Of a DNA stretch of 64,000 nt, positions 18,147 through 27,559 are shown one piece after another (position 1 is the stretch's first letter; each line of letters opens with the position of its first letter). The notes beneath the pieces are model-generated. The model was not told the origin of the DNA, did no database searches, and was given only the letters and a program-made list of their open reading frames with translations. A program made the position numbers and the translations under genes. The stretch is from Clostridioides difficile (GTDB taxonomy: Bacteria; Bacillota; Clostridia; Peptostreptococcales; Peptostreptococcaceae): NCBI RefSeq assembly GCF_001299635.1, contig NZ_JRHN01000039.1, positions 1 through 64,000 of the forward strand, given 5' to 3'.

Positions 18147-20411
18147 TTATTTATTCATTGCCATGAATACTTTTTCAGGTGTAATAGGAAGTGTATTTAT
18201 TCTCACGCCAACCCCATTAAATACAGCTTCTTGTACAGCTGGCAAAGGTGTATTTATAACAACTTCTCCAACTGACTTAGCACCAAATGGCCCTGTTGGT
18301 TCATAAGTTTCAACAAAATCTACTTCTACATTTCCAATATCACATCTAGCCGGAATCTTATATTGCATAAATGTATTCGTATCCATACTACCTTTTTCTG
18401 TGTATCTAACTTCTTCAAATAAGGCCATTCCAATCCCTTGAACAATTCCACCTTCAACTTGTATCTTAGCTAGATTTTTATTTATAACTGTTCCACAGTC
18501 TACTATAGCCACATAATTTACTAAATCAACCTTCCCAGTTTCTTTATCTATTTCAGTTTCTGCAAAACCAGCTATAAAAGGTGGTGGTGATACTGGGCTA
18601 CCATGAGAAGCAAGACCTATCAATTGATTAGTGTCAGGCCCAATTGTAGAATCCACTGCTATATCAAATAATAATGTGCTACCTTTTTTACTAGTTAAGT
18701 TTACACCATCAAATTCTACTTCATCTATATCAACACCTAGTTTAGTAGCTCCAGCAGAAATTATTTTTGCTCTTAAGTCTTGAGCAGCTTTAACTACTGC
18801 CATACCTGTTACATAAGTAGTACTTGAAGCATATGAACCTGGGTCATATGGAACTAAGTCAGTATCAGCCGATATGACTGTTATATTTTCGATACTCGTT
18901 TCAAGTACTTCAGCAGCCATTTGGGCTAGGATTGTGTCACTTCCTGTACCCATATCAGTAGAACCTATCATAAGTGTATAATCTCCACAGTCATTCAATT
19001 TAATTTCAGCTGAAGACTTGTCAAGACCTTGTATACCAGAACCTTGCATAGTAATTCCCATACCAACACTTCTAACCTTTCCATTCTCAAGATGTTTACA
19101 AGGATATTTTTCATCCCATCCAATAAGCTCTTTACCCTTATTTATACATTTTACTAAATCCACACTATTTAAAGTTTTTCCATATGCAAATGTAGTCTCA
19201 CCTTGTGTTACTACGTTTTTTAACCTTAAATCTGTTGGGTCCATTTTTAATTTATCAGCAAGCATATTTATAGTTGATTCAACAGCAAAGCATCCTTGAG
19301 AAGCTCCATAACCTCTAAGTGCTCCTGCTGGCATTTTATTAGTATATACTACATCTGCAATGAATCTTGTTGCTTCAACTTTATTATACATTGGTAAAGT
19401 TTTTTCTCCAACCAAACCAATAGTTGTAGAGGCATGCTCTCCATATGCACCTGTATCAGAAAGTGCATTTATATCTATAGCTTTTATTATTCCATCATTA
19501 GTAGCACCTAGTCTAACCTTCAATCTCATCGCATGTCTACTTGTTGAACAATTAAAAGTTTCTTTTCTATCATAAATTATTTTAGCTGGTTTACCTGTTT
19601 TTAAAGTTACAATTGCTGAGAAAATCTCCACACATGCAGTTTGTTTTCCGCCAAATCCACCACCAATTCTAGGTTTTATGACTCTAATTTTACTAGCTGG
19701 TAGCTCTAATGCACGAGACAAATGTCTTTTAACGTGAAATGGTATTTGAGTTGAACTTACTACAACCAATCTACCAGTGTGGTCTAAATAATTGTATGCT
19801 CTATATGTCTCCATCATTGCGTGCGCTTGTGCTTGAGTATAATAAGTTTCTTCAATTACTATATCACAATTACTTAGTACTTTGTCCATATCACCTTTAG
19901 TATAATCATGATGTGATACTATATTATTTTCTCTCTGCATACCTATGTCAAAGTTACAATGTCTATCCTCATCATGAACTACAACTTTATTCCCTATTGC
20001 TTTTTCAAAATCCAAAACAGGAGTAAGTACTTCATACTTTACCTTGATAAGATTCATTGCCTTAATTGCTGTTTTTTCATCCACAGCAGCAACTATAGCT
20101 ACTTCATCACCTACATACCTAACAACATCTTCAAGAATTAATCTATCATATGGAGATGGTTCTGGATATGTTTGACCAGCAAGTGTAAATCTAGATTTTG
20201 GTACATCTTTATATGTTAAAACACATTCAACACCATCAACCATTTCTGCCTTTGATGTATCTATATCTTTTATTTTTGCATAAGCATGAGGACTTCTAAG
20301 TATCTTTACCACCAAAGCATCTTTTGCTGATAAATCATCTGTATACACAGGTTTACCTGTTGTAATACTCATTCCATCTATTTTTTTGATTCCTTTTCCA
20401 ACTATATTCAT
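18147..20411 (-). CDS. xdhA: Xanthine dehydrogenase, molybdopterin-binding subunit (second locus)
   Basis: This 754-aa molybdenum-cofactor subunit is paralogous to the one at 2936-5152. It shows GGGFGGKQ for cofactor binding, GALRGYGASQG, and the C-terminal GPFGAKSVGE with the catalytic glutamate. The gene starts 3 bp after the iron-sulfur subunit, whose last codons contain the ribosome site. With the two genes upstream it forms a complete three-subunit dehydrogenase. The natural substrate (xanthine, hypoxanthine or another N-heterocycle) is not decided by sequence. Confidence 0.92.
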   Translation of the reverse strand: MNIVGKGIKKIDGMSITTGKPVYTDDLSAKDALVVKILRSPHAYAKIKDIDTSKAEMVDGVECVLTYKDVPKSRFTLAGQTYPEPSPYDRLILEDVVRYVGDEVAIVAAVDEKTAIKAMNLIKVKYEVLTPVLDFEKAIGNKVVVHDEDRHCNFDIGMQRENNIVSHHDYTKGDMDKVLSNCDIVIEETYYTQAQAHAMMETYRAYNYLDHTGRLVVVSSTQIPFHVKRHLSRALELPASKIRVIKPRIGGGFGGKQTACVEIFSAIVTLKTGKPAKIIYDRKETFNCSTSRHAMRLKVRLGATNDGIIKAIDINALSDTGAYGEHASTTIGLVGEKTLPMYNKVEATRFIADVVYTNKMPAGALRGYGASQGCFAVESTINMLADKLKMDPTDLRLKNVVTQGETTFAYGKTLNSVDLVKCINKGKELIGWDEKYPCKHLENGKVRSVGMGITMQGSGIQGLDKSSAEIKLNDCGDYTLMIGSTDMGTGSDTILAQMAAEVLETSIENITVISADTDLVPYDPGSYASSTTYVTGMAVVKAAQDLRAKIISAGATKLGVDIDEVEFDGVNLTSKKGSTLLFDIAVDSTIGPDTNQLIGLASHGSPVSPPPFIAGFAETEIDKETGKVDLVNYVAIVDCGTVINKNLAKIQVEGGIVQGIGMALFEEVRYTEKGSMDTNTFMQYKIPARCDIGNVEVDFVETYEPTGPFGAKSVGEVVINTPLPAVQEAVFNGVGVRINTLPITPEKVFMAMNK

Positions 20412-20414
20412 GTT

Positions 20415-20864
20415 CTACTTTACCTCCAGATAAGTTTTGATAGCTCTTAACTGTCCCATATATCCTGTACATCTGCATAGATTTCCTGTCAGATAATGTT
20501 TTATTTCTTCATCTGTAGGATTTTCAAGCTCATCTTTCATTGCAAGTACAGTAAGTATAAAACCAGGAGAACAGAATCCGCACTGCTCAGCACCTTCTTT
20601 TACCAAAACTTCGCTAAACTCTCTAACTTCATCTTCTAAACCTTCAATTGTAGTTATTTCTTTATTTAAAGCTCTCAATGTCAATGTTGCACAAGATAAT
20701 GTAGGTTTCTTATCAATTAAAACTGTACAGAGACCACAACATCCTGTGTCACAACCTCTTTTTACACTTAAATTACCAACTTTCCTTAAAGTGTCAACTA
20801 AATATTCTTCTGGCTCTATATCTACACTTTTTTTCTTTCCATTTATATTAAGTTTCACTAACAT
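20415..20864 (-). CDS. xdhC: Xanthine dehydrogenase, 2Fe-2S subunit (second locus)
   Basis: This 149-aa protein carries two 2Fe-2S centres. The ferredoxin-type centre uses C38, C43, C46 and C58; an extra C42 sits beside it. The second uses C95, C98, C130 and C132. The start overlaps the upstream FAD-subunit stop by one base (TAATG), indicating coupled translation. It connects the molybdenum site to the FAD subunit. Confidence 0.93.
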   Translation of the reverse strand: MLVKLNINGKKKSVDIEPEEYLVDTLRKVGNLSVKRGCDTGCCGLCTVLIDKKPTLSCATLTLRALNKEITTIEGLEDEVREFSEVLVKEGAEQCGFCSPGFILTVLAMKDELENPTDEEIKHYLTGNLCRCTGYMGQLRAIKTYLEVK

Positions 20865-21652
20865 TAAATAACCTCCATTATAGCTCTTTTTAAAAGTACT
20901 TTACTCATAGCTTTTCTATAATCCCTAGATGCTCTCATATTAGAACCAAAAGTTAATTCTTCTGACGCAATTTCTATTGCTTTATCTATATTAACTTCAT
21001 TAGCTTCATTATTAGATAGGAATTCACTAGCTTGTTTCGCAATCGTAGCTTTTTGAGGTCTTGCACCTACACATAATTTAAATTTTCCCATGTGTTTTGA
21101 TACAGATACATTTAGGAGAGGATAATCACTCTTTGCATTTCTTAGTGATTTATAAGAAGCATTTTTATTTGTTTTCTTTATATATACCTTAATTAGTAAA
21201 TCTTTCTCATACTCTCTATTAAGAAACTCTTCCAGACTAATCCTTCCAGCTTTATATAATTCTACTTCTGTGTCTAATGAAAGCAATGCTACTATCAAGT
21301 CAGAAAAACCATATTTAGAGAATACTGTAGCTCCAACCGTTACTACATTTCTAAACTGAATTCCTATTATATCTTTAACTGAATCTTCTATTATATCTCC
21401 AAAATTTTTTTTGACTATTTGACTTGTCTCTAAGGTTCTAAAAGTAGTCATAGAGCCAATCTCAATATAATCTTCATCTTCTTTTATATAGTCTAAGTTT
21501 AAATTAGATAATTCTATCCCTGTACCTATTCTTTTTTTCCCCATTCTTAAAAAAGCACTTCCACCAATCACTTGATTAGTTTTTCTTTTATTTAAAATTG
21601 AGTACGCTTCTTCTACTGTATCTGGCTGTACAATATCCATAACCGTAAACAT
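20864..21652 (-). CDS. xdhB: Xanthine dehydrogenase, FAD-binding subunit
   Basis: This 262-aa protein of the CO dehydrogenase/xanthine dehydrogenase flavoprotein (CoxM/XdhB) family has the FAD-binding segments VIGGSAFLRMG near residues 33-43 and TVGATVFSKYG near 105-115. It passes electrons to NAD or another acceptor. It is the first gene of the operon, with ATG at 21652 after AAGGGAGGA. It is the only XDH FAD subunit in the window, so it might also serve the flavin-less locus at 2936-5625 (inference). Confidence 0.92.
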   Translation of the reverse strand: MFTVMDIVQPDTVEEAYSILNKRKTNQVIGGSAFLRMGKKRIGTGIELSNLNLDYIKEDEDYIEIGSMTTFRTLETSQIVKKNFGDIIEDSVKDIIGIQFRNVVTVGATVFSKYGFSDLIVALLSLDTEVELYKAGRISLEEFLNREYEKDLLIKVYIKKTNKNASYKSLRNAKSDYPLLNVSVSKHMGKFKLCVGARPQKATIAKQASEFLSNNEANEVNIDKAIEIASEELTFGSNMRASRDYRKAMSKVLLKRAIMEVI

Positions 21653-21695
21653 AAATTTCCTCCCTTATTTGCTATTCTTATTTTAAATACAACTA

Positions 21696-21701
21696 ATTAT
21701 A
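21696..21701 (-). promoter_or_regulatory. Probable sigma-A -10 element of the second xdh operon
   Basis: The minus strand reads TGATATAAT, a consensus -10, about 45 bp upstream of the xdhB start. The -35 region is weak (TTATCA or TATCAA at long spacing). No sigma-54 site is visible here, in contrast to the first locus. Confidence 0.45.
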
Positions 21702-21770
21702 TCATAGCTTCAACAAATTTTGATAATAAATATATCCAATATGTAAATTCTGTAAATTACTTCTACATAA

Positions 21771-21821
21771 AAAATGACTATTTCAACAATTATCATTAGA
21801 TAATTTTAAAATAGCCATTAT
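21771..21821 (-). terminator. Terminator of the cation/proton antiporter gene
   Basis: The outer stem AATGGCTATTT/AAATAGTCATT (minus strand) has an inner AATTATC/GATAATT pairing and is followed by TTTTTTAT. It sits about 25 bp past the antiporter stop. Confidence 0.75.
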
Positions 21822-21844
21822 TATGTATTATTTAAAGTGAAATT

Positions 21845-23113
21845 TTAAAAAGTTGATACTTTTTCACTTATATTTATCACTTCTTCTTCTAATAATCCAA
21901 GTTTTTTAGCTACCAATTTTGTAGTACTTCCTTGTATTACTAACGTTATTAGTATAGTCATAAATACTACTGATGAAATTACTTCGTATCCAGGAACTTT
22001 CATTGCTGAAATGATACCACAAAGTGCAGCTGGTATTACTCCAGTTTCCCTTACCCACATCATAAATAACATTTCATTTTTACTCCATTTTGCTTCTCTA
22101 TCCACAAGTGTACAAACTAAAACACAAAGTGGTCTTGCTATAAACATTAATACTAGTACTGTAATTACAGATGGTACAAAATATTGGCCTAATTGAGCTA
22201 AATTAACTTGGCTACCTAATATTATAAATATTGCCATACGACAAATAGTACCTAAAGTTTCAGCAACATAGAAATCTGCATCATAAGATTTTTGACTTAA
22301 CCAAATTCTAAAGTTTTTCTTATTACCAGTTATTATACCTACAATAAAGCAAGACATGTATCCACTTCCACCTAATTTTGTAGATAATTCATATGCAACA
22401 ACAACTGAAATAACAGATATTATTGGTGCAAAATCTTTGAATATTCCATATGGTTTATCATTAACCAATTTCAAAAGCAGTATTCCTGTAATTAAACCAA
22501 TCACAACTCCGACAATAACCATTGTCCCTAATTCATAAATATTTTCACTTAATGAAAATTTATTTGATAAAATTACAGCTAACACTGCTGATGTTAATAT
22601 AGCTCCTGTTGCATCATTAAAAGCTGATTCACTTATTACAGTTTGTTTTACTCTATCCTTTATTTTTACTTGATTAAATATAGGTACAAGAGTAGCTGGG
22701 TCTGTTGATGCTATTATAGTTCCTGCTAGTAAAGCAGTCATTGCACTTATTCCAAAAGCAAAGCTTATTACTTGTTGCATTATAAAAGCAGATATCACAA
22801 CTCCTAAAGTAGCTAGTAAGAATACAGATATCTTTACATTTCTCAACACTTTTAAACTTATTTCTTTTCCACCTAAGTATAAGATAAATGCAGAACCAAA
22901 TGTAAGTATTAATTGATTTTCTATTTGAAATCCGCGAATATCTATAAATTTTAAAAATGATGGTCCTATTAGAATTCCTACAAGTAAAAATAGTACAACA
23001 TCAGGAACTTTCAATATTTCGCTAAGCTTGCTACAAATTATTCCAGTTATACTTACAACAGCAAAAATCACCAATAAATTATTACTGGCAATTGTGTGTA
23101 TAGATGATTCCAT
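21845..23113 (-). CDS. Cation:proton antiporter (CPA1/NhaP-type)
   Basis: This 422-aa membrane protein has about 12 hydrophobic segments. The family motif ASTDPATLVPIF in the ion-binding region and ESAFNDATGAIL match sodium/proton exchangers. It exchanges Na+ or K+ for H+ across the cytoplasmic membrane. I chose the ATG at 23113, which has GGGAGGAG 8 nt upstream; an in-frame ATG further up would add 15 residues without a better site. It is a single-gene unit with its own promoter and terminator. Confidence 0.88.
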   Translation of the reverse strand: MESSIHTIASNNLLVIFAVVSITGIICSKLSEILKVPDVVLFLLVGILIGPSFLKFIDIRGFQIENQLILTFGSAFILYLGGKEISLKVLRNVKISVFLLATLGVVISAFIMQQVISFAFGISAMTALLAGTIIASTDPATLVPIFNQVKIKDRVKQTVISESAFNDATGAILTSAVLAVILSNKFSLSENIYELGTMVIVGVVIGLITGILLLKLVNDKPYGIFKDFAPIISVISVVVAYELSTKLGGSGYMSCFIVGIITGNKKNFRIWLSQKSYDADFYVAETLGTICRMAIFIILGSQVNLAQLGQYFVPSVITVLVLMFIARPLCVLVCTLVDREAKWSKNEMLFMMWVRETGVIPAALCGIISAMKVPGYEVISSVVFMTILITLVIQGSTTKLVAKKLGLLEEEVINISEKVSTF

Positions 23114-23177
23114 GTCAGTCTCTCCTCCCAATATGCATGCATTATATGACATACTCATTTATTCGTTTTACTATATA

Positions 23178-23205
23178 ATTATAGCACACAAATAAATGTT
23201 ATCAA
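23178..23205 (-). promoter_or_regulatory. Sigma-A promoter of the antiporter gene
   Basis: The minus strand shows TTGATA (23200-23205), 16 bp, then an extended -10 TGCTATAAT (TATAAT at 23178-23183). The start site would be near 23171, giving a leader of about 58 nt. Confidence 0.65.
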
Positions 23206-23459
23206 TCATATTTTTTCCTTCCTGCAACTTAACCTTCATTTTTGATAATTAAATAACGCTTCTATAATTTTAATATTTTTTACCAGTTATTAAAAGGTTG
23301 ATTTTGTCAAGTTTATAATATATATATATTAATACTATCTATACATATATCTTTTTTAGATATTTTTCGACTTTTTTTCTTATTAAAATAACTTTAAATT
23401 TAACAATAAAACATTTCATTATATATTTTTTTTAAAACGTACTATTTTCAACATTTTCA
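23206..23459. other. Non-coding stretch upstream of the antiporter promoter
   Basis: This highly A+T-rich DNA has no ORF with a ribosome site and no strong hairpin that I can support. It may hold the 3' end of the small-gene transcript at 23460-23621. Confidence 0.4.
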
Positions 23460-23621
23460 TTAACTTGGTTTATTCATTTTTTTCTTATCTATCCTATATC
23501 CAAGCATACTTCCTATATTTTTACTTGGATGTAATTCTTCAGCAATTTCAAGCTTGTTATGAAGATTTTTTTTCGTACTAAAAATATTACTTCTATTTTT
23601 ATCTTTTTTATCTTTTTTCAT
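23460..23621 (-). CDS. Small basic protein, 53 aa
   Basis: A 53-codon frame starts at ATG 23621, preceded by AAAGGA at good spacing, and ends with TAA at 23460. The product begins with a lysine/aspartate-rich stretch (MKKDKKDKNR) and has a central LEIAEELHPSKNIGSML segment. It is soluble and strongly basic. I do not recognise the family. Coding potential is supported by the ribosome site and a sensible composition, not by homology. Confidence 0.6.
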   Translation of the reverse strand: MKKDKKDKNRSNIFSTKKNLHNKLEIAEELHPSKNIGSMLGYRIDKKKMNKPS

Positions 23622-23699
23622 ATTTTATCCTTTCAAAACAATATAAATTTTTCTATTTATTACTTATTATTTCAAATTTCTATAGTTTTAATCAAAAAA

Positions 23700-23758
23700 G
23701 GGAAATTTCTCAATATAATATAGCTTATTTAACACTATATTCGTATCTAGAATTTCCC
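23700..23758 (-). terminator. Terminator of the UPF0104-type membrane protein gene
   Basis: GGGAAATT (23700-23707) pairs with AATTTCCC (23751-23758), and on the minus strand the stem is followed by TTTTTTG. It starts about 12 bp past the stop codon. Confidence 0.7.
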
Positions 23759-23769
23759 TAATTATTTTA

Positions 23770-24852
23770 CTAATTAAATTTTTCAATAACTTCCTCTAAA
23801 TTAGAACTTACTTCTTCTTCTTTTTTCCAATTATTTAAGGTATAATGTGTCCTAAACGTAAACATCCCCGAGATTATTAATATAAAATAGTATACAAATC
23901 CACTATATAATAGTACTGAATACCCTAATAACTCTTTGGGAATTATTTTTGAAAACATAGTAAAGAATGTAACTTCATTCGCTCCAACATTTCCTGGTGT
24001 TGGTACTGGCGATATTGCCATATACAAAAACACTTGTAGTGTCATTATATGTATGTAGGATACTCCTTTTAGATTTGAAGCTTTATACACACAATAGACT
24101 ATACTAAAATACGCTATTAGTTGCAACACAGTAAGTAATATACTTAAAATTAAAACTCTCACATTTTTAATAAATATTTTTATAGAGTAATTATAATCAT
24201 CAATATAATGATTTACTCTATCACGTTTTGAATCTAAGAATTTAAATGTCTTAAATTTAGATAAAAAATTAATCAAAATTTCTGCTACCATTTTTACTTG
24301 TTTTGGACTAAATACTATTAGTAGTCCACCTAACAACATACTTACATTCATAATCATCCCGACCGTTATCAAAACTCTAACAGAATGTATTTGTTGCATT
24401 AATAACGGCTTATTTAGTAAAATTAAAATTCCACAAAACATGGTAACTGTACTTTGAAACACCACTGTCTTGTTAGTAACTATAGCTACTGATTTGCTAA
24501 GGCTCACATCATATTTTGTAAGTGCATATATTTGCATTGGTTGACTCCCAGATGCAAATGGAGTAACTAAGTTATAGTAAAATCCCATTGTAGCCATTTT
24601 TATACCAATAAATTTTACTTTTGTTTTCTGAACTGCATTTATTATCAAATGAGTTACAATAGCTTCAATTAGCATATATACTAGTATTATTAATATTCCA
24701 AAGAATATATAAGCCTTATTTACCATTCTTATAATTTTAGGTATCATTTTTATATCTAAAGTGGTTAACACTAAATAAGTAGTAATACATATCAAAAATA
24801 GCAAAAATCCATATTGAATAAAATCTTTTTCTTTTTTGGATAGTTTTCTCAT
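23770..24852 (-). CDS. Lysylphosphatidylglycerol synthase TM-region family (UPF0104/YbhN) membrane protein
   Basis: This 360-aa polytopic membrane protein has about eight hydrophobic segments. The PFASGSQPMQIYAL motif (near 98) and the ISPVPTPGNVGANEV motif (near 275) are hallmarks of the MprF flippase-like/UPF0104 family. The catalytic aminoacyl-transfer domain of MprF is absent, so a lipid-translocation or glycolipid-related role is more likely than lysyl-lipid synthesis. The ATG at 24852 follows AGGAGAAAA. It is transcribed alone. Confidence 0.85.
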   Translation of the reverse strand: MRKLSKKEKDFIQYGFLLFLICITTYLVLTTLDIKMIPKIIRMVNKAYIFFGILIILVYMLIEAIVTHLIINAVQKTKVKFIGIKMATMGFYYNLVTPFASGSQPMQIYALTKYDVSLSKSVAIVTNKTVVFQSTVTMFCGILILLNKPLLMQQIHSVRVLITVGMIMNVSMLLGGLLIVFSPKQVKMVAEILINFLSKFKTFKFLDSKRDRVNHYIDDYNYSIKIFIKNVRVLILSILLTVLQLIAYFSIVYCVYKASNLKGVSYIHIMTLQVFLYMAISPVPTPGNVGANEVTFFTMFSKIIPKELLGYSVLLYSGFVYYFILIISGMFTFRTHYTLNNWKKEEEVSSNLEEVIEKFN

Positions 24853-24955
24853 TTATTTTCTCCTAAATTTTTTCATATCACTATATCATAGTATACTACT
24901 TAACATATTCTTTGCAATACTAAAAAAAATAAGTCTCTATTTGACACAAATACAT

Positions 24956-26551
24956 CTATAAACTTTTAAAAATTTTTACTCCTTTAGTAGAAATAATTCT
25001 CCATATCATAAAATCTAGTATTAATGTAAGCACACTTGCTAAAACAATATACATATTTAAAAATGAAATTCCCATTAATATATATATACCTCCAAGTACA
25101 ACTATATATATTAATGATGCTAACATTGTAACTATCATACTTGCACTTCTCTTTACAACTGCAACTTCATTTTTCCAATCAAGATTTGGATATAATAGAT
25201 TTGTTAATAACCCCATCAAAGCTACAAACATTGAAAAAGTTGTAAGTAAACAAATTGATACAATAATAAATTGGACTTCAAAATCTAATTTTATAGACAC
25301 TAATATCAAACACAAAATAGATAATGGTGCATTCAATAAAAAATTCATCAATATTTTTGACCAGAATATTTCTTTCTCATCTATTGGAGAAGATTTTAAT
25401 ATCCATAAATTTTTTCCTTCAAAAGAAATCGAACAATATGTTGTACAATTCATTACCATTATAAAGAAGAACACTCCTAATAACTGTATTTTTATGAGAC
25501 TAAAATCAATATTCATTTTTAGCAATTCAGCCATTTTATCTGCCCCAAATAGTAATATTAAAATTGTACCTACTATTAGAAATAACAGACCAACAGATGA
25601 ATTTAAAAAGTAAATGAATGAAGAAGAATATCTTTTAAACTCCTTTTTTAATAGAGCTTTTGATGGTCTTGAAATTTTTTGACTCTTAAACTCATAACTT
25701 TTTGACTTATAACTTTCACGCATTTTAGAATTTATATTTTTAAATCTTTTAGCAAATAAAGTTATAAACATAAAAAATGGTATTATTGATATCGATATAA
25801 ATGCTAAAAAAGAAATTATACTTCCTGTTTTAAGAGCATCAACAAAATAATATGTAGGTGGATATATTTTTCTAATAGTTTCTGAAATAGATACACTATT
25901 CTTTAACATCTCAGCTGATATAGAATTCAGTCTTGACATAAATAGAGTATAAAGTAAAAGCAATATTACACTACCTATGATTAATACTAAATTTTTATAT
26001 TTTATTTTTGATGATATCTGCCCTATAAATAAAAAAATTATTGATGATGCAACTATTGGTAATAGAGGCAAAGCTAAAAATAATAATATTAAATAAGGAA
26101 AATAAGCTATACTTACATCAGAATTAAAAAAATAAACTACTGCTGGTATAATCATACATACTGAAGAAAATAAATAGTTTGTTCCAATCAACATCAATAT
26201 TTTACTTGCTAGTATAGTAGATTCTTTTATAGGTAAACTAGTCAAGAGATCTAAATCTTTTGCTTGAAATAGATATGATGAAGTTTTGTATAATGATGTA
26301 ACGATGGTTGTTAATGTTGACAGTCCAAACCCAAATATCAGTAACATTTCCATTTGATTTATCTGTTTCAAAATATCAACTAGAGAAAGACTTAAGCTAG
26401 TTACATAAAAAATTAGCAACCCTGCTATAATAACAATTGAAAATACCATTCCCATTATTTTTTGTTTTTCTCTTCCATCTGCTTTTTTTAAAGTATTCAA
26501 TTTAAATTCATTTATTATATTAGTTTTTATTAATATACTTAGATTGTTCAT
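24956..26551 (-). CDS. ABC-2-type exporter permease
   Basis: This 531-aa protein has about 12 membrane segments. The internal KDLDLLTSLPIKESTILASK and the later ILKSSPIDEKEIFWSKIL form the repeated cytosolic motif of large two-half ABC-2 permeases. It follows the ATP-binding gene by 46 bp in one operon. The substrate is unknown; such exporters in Firmicutes are often linked to peptide or antibiotic resistance. The ATG at 26551 has a GAGGAA site. Confidence 0.85.
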   Translation of the reverse strand: MNNLSILIKTNIINEFKLNTLKKADGREKQKIMGMVFSIVIIAGLLIFYVTSLSLSLVDILKQINQMEMLLIFGFGLSTLTTIVTSLYKTSSYLFQAKDLDLLTSLPIKESTILASKILMLIGTNYLFSSVCMIIPAVVYFFNSDVSIAYFPYLILLFLALPLLPIVASSIIFLFIGQISSKIKYKNLVLIIGSVILLLLYTLFMSRLNSISAEMLKNSVSISETIRKIYPPTYYFVDALKTGSIISFLAFISISIIPFFMFITLFAKRFKNINSKMRESYKSKSYEFKSQKISRPSKALLKKEFKRYSSSFIYFLNSSVGLLFLIVGTILILLFGADKMAELLKMNIDFSLIKIQLLGVFFFIMVMNCTTYCSISFEGKNLWILKSSPIDEKEIFWSKILMNFLLNAPLSILCLILVSIKLDFEVQFIIVSICLLTTFSMFVALMGLLTNLLYPNLDWKNEVAVVKRSASMIVTMLASLIYIVVLGGIYILMGISFLNMYIVLASVLTLILDFMIWRIISTKGVKIFKSL

Positions 26552-26597
26552 GTTTTATCATTCCTCACTTTAGACACTATATTGTATAAAAAACAAT

Positions 26598-27305
26598 TTA
26601 TTTTTCTATTAACTCCAAAAAAATACTTTCAAGTGAATTACTTCCTTTAACTTCTTCTGTGCTTCCATAAGCAATTATATTTCCATCCTTTATTATGGCA
26701 ATCTTATCACAAATTTTTTCGGCAACTTCTAAAACATGTGTTGAGAAAAATATACAACCACCTTTTGCACAGAATTCTTTCATAATCTCTTTCAATATAA
26801 ACGATGCCTTTGGGTCAAGACCTACAAAAGGTTCATCAAGAATTAAAATTTTTGGATTATGTATTAAAGCTGAAATTATGGCTAATTTTTGTTTCATACC
26901 ATGTGAATATGAAGATATTAAATCTCCTAATGCTTTATTAAGTTCAAACTTATTCGAATAATATTTTATTAACTCTTCTCTTTTATTTTTATCAACTTCA
27001 AATATGTCTGCTATAAAATTAAGATATTGTACACCAGTTAATGATTCATATAAATCCGGATTATCAGGTATATATGCCATTTCTTTTTTACATTCAACAG
27101 GTTGTTTTTTTATCGACTTAGAATTTACAAGCACCTCTCCCTCTTCAAAATCGTGTATCCCAACAATTGCCTTAATAGTAGTAGTTTTACCTGCACCATT
27201 ATGACCTATAAACCCAAAAAGCTCTCCATCATTTACATCAAATGAAATATTATTTACTACTTTCTTATTTTTATATGATTTAGATACATTGATTACCTTT
27301 AACAT
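26598..27305 (-). CDS. ABC transporter ATP-binding protein
   Basis: This 235-aa nucleotide-binding subunit has Walker A GHNGAGKTT (34-42), a signature-like SYSHGMKQK (LSGGQ equivalent) and Walker B ILILDEPFVGLD, followed by STHVLEVAEKICD with the switch histidine. It powers the adjacent permease. The ATG at 27305 follows GGAGGG. A 39-bp perfect palindrome lies 22 bp upstream of the start and probably controls the operon. Confidence 0.92.
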   Translation of the reverse strand: MLKVINVSKSYKNKKVVNNISFDVNDGELFGFIGHNGAGKTTTIKAIVGIHDFEEGEVLVNSKSIKKQPVECKKEMAYIPDNPDLYESLTGVQYLNFIADIFEVDKNKREELIKYYSNKFELNKALGDLISSYSHGMKQKLAIISALIHNPKILILDEPFVGLDPKASFILKEIMKEFCAKGGCIFFSTHVLEVAEKICDKIAIIKDGNIIAYGSTEEVKGSNSLESIFLELIEK

Positions 27306-27326
27306 AATTTCCCTCCATATTATAGT

Positions 27327-27365
27327 TTTGATAGTTGTTATATATAATATATAACAACTATCAAA
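27327..27365. promoter_or_regulatory. 39-bp perfect palindrome upstream of the ABC exporter operon
   Basis: Two exact 18-bp arms (27327-27344 and 27348-27365) surround a 3-bp centre, and the centre contains TATAAT-like sequence. It is too close to the gene to be a terminator of anything else and has no T-run. A repressor operator over the promoter, or a 5' mRNA hairpin, fits. No regulator gene is adjacent. Confidence 0.6.
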
Positions 27366-27559
27366 TAATTACAACTTTTATTTGTTTATTTTTAAAGTTT
27401 AGAAAATACAAAACCCTTAGAAATATGGAAATATAAATTATATTTACTTCTAAATTACACATAATTATAAAAGAATATATAGTTCGATTTGCTTAAACAA
27501 TGTATAATAAAAAATAGTTGACTATAATAATATTAATGATTAAATAGAAGGAGCAAAAC

